Assembly (NCBI GenBank): GCA_964017235.1
Contig: OZ024929.1
Location: forward strand, 115,305,793-115,369,792
Direction: 5' to 3'
Length of the DNA: 64,000 nt
DNA from: Sabellastarte sp. h YS-2021
Lineage: Eukaryota > Annelida > Polychaeta > Sabellida > Sabellidae
Within the stretch, counting starts at the first letter, position 1, and each line of letters opens with the position of its first letter. Of the stretch, positions 44,901 to 56,900 are shown in pieces. The position numbers and the translations under genes are program-made. The notes under the pieces are model-generated. The model did no database searches. It saw nothing but the letters and a program-made list of their open reading frames with translations, and was not told where the DNA came from.

Positions 44901-47900
44901 CCTAACCAATATCCCTACCAAGTATCAACTTCCTACACCTTACGGTTTCCGAGATATAGCCCGGACAAGATTTTATAGGTCAAGGTCACTACAGCAAGGT
45001 CAAAGGTCAAATCAAGGTCACACCATGACGTTGCACAACTACACCCCCTAACCAATGTCCCTACCAAGTATCAACTTCCTACACCTTACGGTTTCCGAGA
45101 TATAGCCCGGACAAGATTTTCAAACTCAAGGTCACTACGGCAAGGTCAAAGGTCAAATCAAGGTCAGACCATGACGTTGCACACCTACACCCCCTAACCA
45201 ATGTCCCTACCAAGTATCAACTTCCTACACCTTACGGTTTCCGAGATATAGCCCGGACAAGATTTTCAAACTCAAGGTCACTACGGCAAGGTCAAAGGTC
45301 AAATCAAGGTCAGACCATGACATTGCACACCTACACCCCTTAACCAATGTCCCTACCAAGTATCAACTTCCTACACCTTACGGTTTCTGAGATACAGCCC
45401 GGACAAACTATTTCCCGCCGCCCGCCCACCCGCCCGCCCGCCCGCCCATCCGGACACCATGGGTGAAAACAATACCCCAACAGCCCTTAAGGGCTGTGGG
45501 GTAAAAAATTACTTTTAAATACTAAAGACAAATTAATGTCATTTTAATGTATTTCACACTTTTCTTTCAGAAAGTCTTCACAAAACACTACTGAGAGAAC
45601 ATTTTAAGAAACTCTATTATACCCTACTTCAAAGAAGTTTAACAGTAATGTTACTTCCATCAAGATGTAATACTTGTAAGAACAAGTCATTTTTAGGAAG
45701 TGACAGCCTGTGATTAAATGCCAAACTTTCTTACTACAAGGCAACCAAGATAAAACACAAGAGGTATTTATCATAAAATAGTGGCAATGGGTGACTTTAG
45801 GAGAGCAGATAAAATTCTATTAAATTGAATACCCAGAGTCCCAGTTAATAGAGGTTGAAAATGATGGAGATTCTATCAGAGATATATAAGCTAGTCTGTA
45901 TTACTGTACCTGCAGTTCTTTCCTGTATGATTCTGACAGATGAACAGTCTAGTTCTAACACCTGTACCAGTGACTGGCCAAGCTTCTGTAAATGTGTGGA
46001 GGAGTTGAGTAAGTGGTTGAGATCTGGACCAAGTAAGTCTAAGTATCCACTCAACAGGCGTAATGTAGATAGCTTTTCTTCTTCAACTGAAAGAAATAGC
46101 AGAAAAACATATGTAATCTTCATGTTACAAGGCTGCGATCTATAGCACTTGGGTTCTGGTCATTATCACTATTACCATCTGAGTATTGTATATTCATAAT
46201 CAACACAGAATCTCCTTTAATAGAGGACTCAATCTGTTATCTGACACATAGTATTAATGATATTTGGGCCTCAAAACTGGTTCTACTTATAAAGAGTCAA
46301 ATTTGTAGAAGTGACATAATTTCAACACACTTTTTCCTGTTGCTAAACATAAAATTTCAAGAAACTAAAGATATATCACCTAATTTTTGACGACTTTAAA
46401 TGAGTCTGAAAGACTGTGTATTGACATTGTTTTAGTGCTATAATCAGTCCTCATTGATTTACTCATATTGGCATGATACTGAATCTAAATTAGTGGCAAT
46501 GAAATGTCTAACTACTGCTTGTTACCATTCTATCTGCAGTCTCTGGGACTGTCCTTATTAAATAAACTGAAGAACGTGATTGTATCATGTTGAATTTGAA
46601 ATAATGAGACACTTTAAAAGTACAAAAGTACAAGAATGGTCACATACCCTTCAACATGACCATGTTGAACCTGGACAACTAAATATTGTAGATTGAACCA
46701 ATTTAATAATATAGAACGAGTTTCAAAGATAGTCTACATTTATTTTATAGCATCCTTATAGCCACAAAGTTCTGGTAACTTACTGGCAGTTCTCATGACA
46801 CGAGGGAGCCTTAATGTTAAAGCATGCAGATTTTCTTCTAACATCTCAACCAGGCCTCTACTCTCCTTCCCTCGCTTGACCTTGAACTCCTGCAGAACTG
46901 CTTGACTTTTCCTTGCCACATTCTGATAATCATCTCCCACCAAACCAACTAGAACTTCCAGAAAGTCAGATAAGCAGAGAACTAGGGAGCTGTAAAATAC
47001 AGAAGGTAATGGGTAAATTTACTGTATAATACATGTATATTTGCAACAGTCTCCATCTTTTTCCATCTCCAAAACCACTCACCATGATATGAACTATGCG
47101 TTATGTTGATGGCTATGATAAATCCAAAACAAAAACATTCATCAATGTTAGCCAAACTGATCAGGATGTAAAGAAAAACAAACAAGGTAATATAACAGTG
47201 ATGTGTAGTCATTCAATTTTACTGTACAGAACTTCCAGGTAAGAGTTAGCAGCGTGGTCAACTATTGCAGTTATCCACTTTAGATGCATATTTAGTGGTC
47301 TGGTGGTTATTAAATTCTAATGGGTACATTGTTCATCGATATTAGTGATATTTATTGTTTTGGGACAGGGTTGCCGATATCAATTTATAAAGATGCATCT
47401 CAATTTGGCCATTTTCAGATTTTCAGTAAAACTGTAAACTTATACTGCAAACATTTGAAATAAGCCCAAATGTTAAGAAATTTTACACTTTTATCTCAAG
47501 TTTTTGTAGTTTTTAATGCATTTTTTATCCTAACTGCCCTATTTTATTTGACAAATTTCAGTTCCTGTTAGCAGTTGGGGATATGCTAGCACAAAACATT
47601 TTTGATATCCCGGATTCGGAATATTTGGTAGACAATATCATCCCCCGATATTGACCGACATTGAAATATTTTTACATTGAATAACAATATCCACACAGCC
47701 AAACGATTTACCCACAATTAGATTTGTAATATAGTCACATGAGGTTCACCTCTATGATGACGGATGTAAATCTGCCTTAAGTAACAGGTGTAAGAACTGA
47801 AGAACTGTGCCCGACAATACAGAGACATGTTTAACTCACCTGCTGCAATGTATGAGCATTTCCTGTGCCCACTCAACCATTGCAAGTCTTACTCTCCAGT

Positions 47901-50900
47901 TGGCATGACTAGCTACTGTCTTTATCTTTTGTACAAGCACCGATAACTTTTCAGCTGTGCCCTTAACCCAAGAGTCAGATTTTTCTACGACAAGGTTTTT
48001 AAACTTGTCAGCTGCAGGATGTTTTATGTTTGCGGAAAATTCATCAGACGACTCTGACAAATAGCTGTCTCTCATGACCAATGACACAAATTTCTGCCAA
48101 GCTTCTATAGCTTTCTGTAAAAGTAAGATAAATATACAGTAATGTACTTTAAAAAGTTTGAAAAAAATCAAAAATTTTATTACATGCAATTAATGAATGT
48201 AAAAGTCAAATATAAAATGCGTTCATGACAAATGTTTCACATTAATTAATGTTCCAATACTTTTTATTCTTCTAAGGAAATTGATTTTATGTTTGTGAAT
48301 GTGATGTGGTACAAACATAACTGCATGATCTGCTTTAGCATTTGGATGGTAATAAACCATTGCAGAATACACAGAAACTAAAAAAAGGTTTTTGCTAACA
48401 AAAACAAGCGGCCCAATGGAGAGCTGTAGTAGTTGCAGTATGAGACTGTAGGCAGAATATAAGCTCTACTGTGTTTTTTATCTGATCGAAAAGTGGATTA
48501 TTTAAAAACTGTAGCAGTATTAAATTGTAAGCAAAATGTGAGCTTTATTGTGTTTTGTAAAGTACATGTAGTATATTTTACGAATCATTTTTGCTATAGG
48601 TTGGCTGAAGAGAAACTGTAGCTATAAATTTGGGATCGTAATTTTTTTCCAGGAGATATTTAATCCTAGATTTATAAAGATAAAGATAAACTGTAGTAAA
48701 CTATAATTGGCTATAGAGAGAGACATTCCTATTTTGTATATCTTTGAGGCATTTTATGCCTCGGAAAGTTCATTGTTATTTAATATTTTTATAAGATAAA
48801 TATGCTTAAGATAATCCTCCTTTTGAAATCCTTTATTGTTCCACTGTAAAAAGAATACACAAAGTCGTGTTGTCAGATGTTACTGTTAATATTTTTCATT
48901 TACACATGACTCTATATGTGAATATCATGAAACACCGAGGTTTTTACATAAGGCTTTTTCCACTCTCTCAAAACAGACAAGGCATTCTTTCCACAAAAAA
49001 ATATTACTTCCATAAGGATCCATCTCCATGAACCTAAAGACAAATGTCCTTGTTTGAATTGTTTACCTTTAAAAAGATTTACTCTAAGCATATCCCTTAA
49101 TGAAAAGAAATGAATAGATCTTGATATCCCTTATCAACCTTTTCTCTCAGTGTGCAGACACATTATGTAATACACAATAGCACTCACTGCAGGGCATAAG
49201 TGAGTGGGACTTTCCATGAATCTGCCTCCAGAATCCAGATAGATATCACACAAAAGCAAATACAGAGTTGGGTGAAAGAGAAGAAAGAGACAAGTCATTC
49301 ATTATACATAAAATACTGTCCAAGAAAAACTGTTTATGAGAAAGTGTTTTTTCCACAGTCATCTTAGCTTCTGAAAGAAGTCAAATCTATACGTTTGACC
49401 AATTTACATAGTCTCTGTGAATAAGTAGCTACATCAACAACTCTTGCTGCAAAGCAAAAGCTGAATTAACTAGATATTGTGTCTCGACGCAGTGTATCCC
49501 CAGACGGGACATGGTTGAAGCGTGAATGTGTCGGACTTGAGTCTGTTTCCTGGAGCACCAGGTCAGGATTCTCCATAGCAGGGCACAAAGAGGGCCTGAC
49601 TTACTCCCCCCCACTCCTTAAATAGGCAACCACCATGGTGTTGTCTGTAGCTATGGTAGCAATAAGGTTCAAGCAGGTCTTAAAACTCCTTTAGGGCCAA
49701 AAGACCGCCTTGGGTCCAGATACTTTATGTGTAACTTGCTTCTGGAAGGGACCAGGTTCCCCTTGCAGTGTGTTCAACTAAGTGAGCACTCACCCTTCTT
49801 GATGAATCTGTAAGGATTTGCAGAGCATATTTAAGTAGGTGTAATGGTTGACCTTGAAGCACATTGTCATCCTACAACCACCATTTTAGATGGGGTAGAG
49901 TGAACTGGGATCACCTTTTCTAGTGACTCTGGTACCCTTCAGCTGTTCTTCAAGTGCCACTGTATCGCCCTCATGTGGAGGCGACCTAGGTGGACTTGCT
50001 TCTCTATGGGTGTCATTAACCCTTTCAGGGGTATCAGCTGCCGGACAGGGCCTGTGGGTCTGCAGAGAAGTTTCTGGATCTGCATTCAAGGTCTAACACA
50101 CTAGGGTGGATCTGACCTTACCGTCTACTGCCCATAACGGAAGTTGAGGACTTAGGCATAGACTCCCTGGGGTCAGGGAGGCAAAGAATGCTCCTGAATG
50201 TGTCCACTTCTTCCGCATATTGGGAGGGAACGTCAGCCAGAGCTACTTCCCTATAATAAGGGGGGGGGTCTGGATCATGTTGAGGTTGGTCTTGGTCAGA
50301 GAGAGCCCCAGTGGGCTGAGCCCTAGAGGGCATTGAAGACCTGTGTCTGGATGCAGAGGACAGATACTCCTCTGAGGAAGACGACACATATCTGGACCTG
50401 GCTTTATGTCTACTCTTATCAGCATGTTTTTTAGGTTTAGTAGATGGAATCCGAGGTACGTCGGATTCATAATTGTATTGATCCGAGGCAGACCTCGGTT
50501 CAACCTCATGCCTACTGTGAGAGTGAGACAGTCACTGTTTTTTAGGTTTATCTGAGACCTTCTTAGGAGGTCCCTCGGATGCATTAGAACTCTGAGCTGA
50601 TGCATTATGAGGATCAGATCCAAGATGTGGAGGAAGTGCTGGACCATAGTCCACATCCATATCCTCGGTCTGAAGGGTAGTTCTAGGTCTCGGAGGGGTA
50701 GGTCAAGATTAACAACAGCACTAGATGAGGTTCCAGGTTTAGAAGCAGAAACCGAGGTCTAATCCACCTCTGTTTGTTTTTTAGTAGTCAATTCCTCTCG
50801 GAGTGACTGAAAAGCTTCCAACTTAGATGCCTTGAACGAACCCATTTTCTGTTGTAAATGGATGTTAAGAGCGTTACCCAGGGATTTCTCTAAATTTGAT

Positions 50901-53900
50901 TCAATTTTCTGCTGTAAGGCAGTACCTGGGGTGGGTGGGAGAGTCTTTGCTGGCGTTTTGAGAGACAATGAACTGAAGGGTAGGGGTTGTGGACGCGGTG
51001 GTGAAGTAAACAAGCTATCAGTTAGCCAAATAACAATTGGCTATGGCGGCCATTTTGTTTTCCAAAATGAGGCCAAAATTTTGCATAAACATTCCTTGCA
51101 AATTTGATGAAGATGTCATTTGCATAAATGAATAAGATATTAAGGTTTATGCTGAAACCTGACAAACGGATGCACGGACGGATGCACAAACAGATGCACA
51201 CACGCATGGAAGCTGTTTACAATTTTAGACCACAGCCTTTGCTTTTCATGGTCTGTCTTTACAATCTGAAGCCACAGCACCAATAATATGGGAGAAATAA
51301 GGACGTTTTAGTGTGACGACCTTGAAGCAGGGGTCAAAGGTCAAATTCAACACATGGAAAAGATTACCAGGCCATGACTTCGTACAAGTTGTTTTCACAT
51401 TCCGAACCTCTAGGAGCAATATTTGGGGAGATATAAGGCCTTTTTAATAGGATAATCCCGTTTGACATTAAACATGCGATATGGCGGCCATTTTGTTTTT
51501 TGAACTAGGTCAAATTTATTATCAGGCTAGCTTTTCTAGCCATATAGCTTTTGTGGAAATTTGATGAAGCTAGCTGGAATATTTCAAGATTTAGAGCACC
51601 TTTACGATTTTCAAACAATGATCTATGGCGGCCATTTTGTTTTTCAAAATGAGGCTAAAATTTTTCAGAGACAGGTTTTCATAGCCAAAAAGATTCCCTG
51701 CAAATTTGGTGAAGATATGCAATATTTGGGGAGATATAAGGCCTTTTTAATAGAATAACCCTGTTTGCCATTAAACATACGATATGGCGGCCATTTTGTT
51801 TTTTGAACTAGGTCAAATTTATTATCAGGCTAGCTTTTCTAGCCATATAGCTTTTGTGCAAATTTGATGAAGCTAGCTGGAATATTTCAAGATTTAGAGC
51901 GCCTTTACAATTTTCAAACAATTAGCTATGGCGGCCATTTTGTTTTTCAAAATGAGGCTAAAATTTTTCAGAGACAGGTTTTCATAGCCATAAACATTCC
52001 CTGCAAATTTGGTGAAGATATGCAATATTTGGGGAGATATAAGGCCTTTTTAATAGGATAACCCTGTTTGACATTAAACATGTGATATGGCGGCCATTTT
52101 GTTTTTTGAACTACGTCAAATTTATTATCAGGCTAGCTTTTCTAGCCATATAGCTTTTGTGCGAATTTGATGAAGCTAGGTGGAATATTTCAAGATTTAG
52201 AGCACCTTTAGGATTTTCAAACAATTAGCTATGGCGGCCATTTTGTTTTTCAAAGTGAGGCTAAAATTTTTCAGAGACAGGTCTTTATAGCCATAAACAT
52301 TCCCTGCAAATTTGGTGAAGATATGTTCATAAATGAATGAGATATTAAGGTTTATGCAAAAACGTGACGAACGGACGGACGGACAGACGGACGGAAGGCG
52401 TTTTATAATCTCCCGACCACGGCCTTCGGCCGGCGGGAGATAAATATCTGTGTAAGTGACAGAAGCTACCAATTCACGCGGCCAACGAGAAAGTAGGTCG
52501 AAAGGTCAAAGGTTACCACGAGATGACAACTTGAGGCTATGGCCAACTATAAATGTCTATTTTTCTTAGACATTGGCCTGATGCCTTGCGGCCATCCGAG
52601 AACAGCAATCAGTCCCACATGGTAAGCTATTGTAGCGCAATAAAAGAAGAGCTTCAAGGTCAAATTTCTGCATGCTTACAGAGGACATACATATGTATTA
52701 TGTATAGCACCCATAGGATGATCTAACTTTCTGTATATGAGAACTGGAAAGGTCGAACTAAAATATTTTTTAAGTTATCGTGTCCGAAAGGAAATCTCTG
52801 CGTGACTGTACTGAATCCTAAGTACTTTAGTCCGGGGATACAATTAAAGCTTTTTTCCCCGAAAAGGAAAAGGCATATCCACACAATTCCACAAGAATGG
52901 AATCAGAAGAATGTGGAATTTTTTTAATGTGCCTAAAATTGGGAATTTAAATCATATGAACACAGGGGCCGTATTCACAAAAGGGATCAAGCTCAACTTA
53001 AGCTGATTTTTGGCTCAAGTTAAGCTAAAAAATGGGTCAGGATCAAGTTAGTATTCACAAAGAATTTGATCTGATTTTTGGCTCAAATTTTGGCTTAACT
53101 TTGATCCAGCTAGGTTGGTGGATTAAGTTTTGGATCAAAGTTTGTAGCTTTATAATTAACTAAAATATCAAACATATGAGAAATAAATCATTGGTTAATA
53201 ATCTTCAATCCTTTGTATTGTTAATTAATAAGTTTCAATACTTTTTTCCTGTTTTAAGTATGCTTATATTGATGTATAAAATAGGTCATATTTTGATGTT
53301 TTTTTCTGGATCAAAAGTGGGCGGAGCCTAAATTTTTGGATTAAACATCAAATATTTAAAAGTTCTTCAGTGAAAAAAATAATTAACCAAATTTATATCA
53401 ATGCATATTTTGTGGAAATTCAGGTATAAAAATACTGTTTACAATGTATAAAAGTAATTAACTTTTGCGTTGCTATGTGAAATTTTTCAAAATTTTTGGC
53501 TCAGCTGATCCTTCCTTTGTGAATACAGACTTGAGCCAAAGATCAGCTGAGCCATTTTCCTTGATCTTGATCTGATCTTGAGCTGATTTTTCGCTCAGCT
53601 TGATCCATGTTAGTGAATACGGGCCCTGATCAGCTGCAATATGTTAATAGCCACATCAGTGCATGCTAAAGACATCTTTTTTTTTCTTTGAAGATGCCAT
53701 AACTTCATAAACACTAGGTTAGCTTTGCCAGAGGACAGAAATTTTGTTTGAAGTGTACATGTGCCAGATGTGGTTTTAAAAAGTCTTAAAATACATGAGG
53801 TGAGGGAAAGAACTATATATTTATTATGTTAAGATGGCCAAAGTCTCTAAGTACAAGAATTTTAAGTAAAAAGGTCATAGAAGTCTTCCTTGAGCTTAAT

Positions 53901-56900
53901 CAATGTGTCAAGTTAAACTGATGTTATTGAACTGTAAGTCAGTTGGAGGCTGAATACCCTCGTTTTACTTTAAGATGGCCGTGGCTGTACTTGTATTGGA
54001 ACTCCAAGGTGGAAAGAAAATAAGAATGTCCCTATTGTCATCTTTAATAAGTGTGCAAAATTTTACTGGGGTCAGCTGAACATACGATAGCTGGAGGTTA
54101 AAAACTCCATAATTTCACTACAAGGTGGCCATAACTTCATTCATATTTGGACTTTAAGGTGACCATAAGGGAAGAATGTCCCTTTTGTCATCCTTTATAA
54201 GTGCACAAAGTTTAGCTGAGGTCAGTTGAAAAATAGATAGCTGGAGGCTGAAAGCTTCCTTTCTTCACAGTAAGGTGACCATAACTTCATTCATATTGGG
54301 ACTTACAGGTGGCCATAAAATCAGAATGTCCCTTCTGGCAAGCTTTATAAATGTGCCCAGTTTTATTTTAAAAATTTAAACATTAACTGGGCTTAGGGCT
54401 GAAAACCCTACATTTTAAGTTTAAGCTGGCCATAACAATATTAATATTTAAATCATAAGGCAGTAAGAGGCTTGTTTTGATCAACCTCAATATCAATATA
54501 CGTTAGATTCTTTAAAAATGGAAAAATAAAGGGGCCAAATGGTTTTATTCCAATTTTATGACTTTGGGGGGGGGGGGGGGGGGGGGGGGGGGGCATAGCT
54601 CCAATTATATTACCAGTTTAAGGTCACCATAAAGTCAGGATAACCCTTTGGTAAATGCTTATATATATGCCAAGTTTAGTTGAAAAAAGTGAGAAACTAA
54701 GTGAACTGGAGGGTACAAACCCCCTTTTTTGACATTAAGGTGACCTTAAGATTGCAGATACAGGGCTAAAATTTCGGCATGTGAAAGATAATCAAAAAGT
54801 AGCTGAATAAGTTATTCCAACAAGATGCCGAAATCCTGACCGTTTTTGAGATACAGATAAAGTACCCATTTTTAAAAAACTTACGAAAATGAAACGCCTC
54901 CCATTCAGGCATCTAAGGTCCGATTGATTGGAAAATCCTTTACGACCTGCGGATTTAGGCCTAGAATGTACCTGATAAATTTTATAGCACAGGTGTGTGT
55001 GGTTTTTTCCGAAACACGATGACGGGGTGTTTTTGAAAAATTCTTAAGGTTACTTTAAGTAAAGCTTAAGGTCTCCACAAAATATTCCAAAAAAAAAGTT
55101 TTCCCACCCATGCGGTTTTAAAAAAAGATAAGACAGAAAGAAAAATTTGAAAGCCTAAGAAGTTATTCAAGGGAGACCATAATCCAGAGGTGGCAGCAAT
55201 CAGTCAAACTTACGTGAAAACAAATAAGCGCCCCTGACAAACTGCTTAATTATTACATTCCATTCATTAAGGTACACTTACAGGTCGGCTATTAATTCAT
55301 TCACTACAAGTGAGTTTTAGTTATTTCTAATGTTAATTTACAAAATAACAGGTTTCAAATATTACCTTGGAAAATAGTCAGTTCTATTTTGTTATTGCTG
55401 TTGCTTATTTTGTTGGTTAAAATAAACAGCCAGTCTTCTAGTGTTGAAACATAATAAATACCTTAACCTCATTTTAAAAAAAAAATGGTATTATCTGAAA
55501 AGGAACACTTACCACAGTGACTTTGTATCCTTGTTTTGTGTCTCCAGTGATTACTCTACTGAGTGTCAAAGTAATTCCTGGTAGAAATGAGGCAAATAGT
55601 CGGCTCATTTGCTGAGCGACACTCGCATTTACTGCAATAAAATATACCCACATTTACCGCAACAAAATGTAGAAACACTTGAACATACAATGATATCAAA
55701 TTTTATTCTTTACACAAACTTTTGAGCTATATAAATTTGTCCTGTGTTTATTAATAAATTATTAAATAAGTTTTGAAAGAATTAGTGTTCACACAGACAC
55801 AAGCATGTACAATTCTTCTAACCAGGGATAGACTGGTAGTGTCAGTATCCTGGAGTCAAGACAATTTAACTGAAATAACTGAACAAAATACTACGACTAG
55901 CATCTAGATTATCAACATATGAGAATGTGGCATATCCAAAAGACCAGAAACTGTAACAAATTTTATTGTAATTTAACTTTTTACAAGTTAAATACTTACC
56001 TTATCCTCACAAGTGCTTGTTTGGTTTTGTGGAGCAAAACGTATCGACCGACAAGAATTTTTTAAGGAATATTCTTGTCACAAGAGGTGACCCCTTTGTC
56101 TGCGCATGTCCGCGCTTGCGCAGTAGTCGTTGTCGACAGACGATTGTCGAGAGCTCTTCATTGTATTTTTGGTCCCCAGAAAACAAATTATGCGGGGAGG
56201 TAGGGTGGGTTTATCCTTGTGAGGATAAGGTAAGTATTTAACTTGTAAAAAGTTAAATTACAATAAAATTTGTTACATTTTATTGCGTAAAATAGCCTTA
56301 CCTTATCCTCACAAGTGCTTGAATACAACCATAACAGGTGGAGGGTATTTGTTTTGGCCACACTGTTAGATGATTGTCAGACAAGGGGTCACCAAATAAA
56401 GCACTTGATAAGAGGATAAGATAAGCTTCCATATGCCACATCTTAGGTTATATATTACTTCTTCATCACAGATAAGTAATTTGCTAACCTCAACAAGAGA
56501 TCCATGATGTGGTCGTCATTGTTGCTGCTGTTGCTGTTGTAGATAATTTTACAACAAATCTTTTAGCAGTATTAACCATCACCCAGTATTGGCCGGAGAT
56601 GTCTGCATGACTCCCCAAACAAGATGTCATCATCTGACAATGAGAATATCTCCAAGCAGGCAAACTGAACTGCATAAACTGCAGATATGGGGCCATATGT
56701 AAGTTAAGAAAGACATATGTCAGTGACACCACACTTGTATAACTGGAGAGAACATAAATATGCGAGTCATATGAATAACATGTATAAATACACAGAAAAA
56801 TGACTACATGCTGAGGTGAATCCACAAGAACCAATTTGTTCATGGACTGGTCATGGGATTGCCAAGCTACATCTTCGAGTAGAATGTAGTAAAGAATTGT

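Larger units (their letters stand above)
41831..45510 (+). mobile_element. Helentron-like element C with a 3-kb 147-bp satellite
   Basis: The left subterminal TACCCCACAGCC (41856-41867) is the exact inverse of GGCTGTGGGGTA (45492-45503). A 500-bp leader shared with element B is followed by the satellite array, a CCCG run (45418-45448) and the near-perfect terminal hairpin 45475-45501 followed by an A-run. Subterminal inverted repeats plus a 3' hairpin fit Helentron-type elements. It fills nearly all of TTI1 intron 8. Confidence 0.72.
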
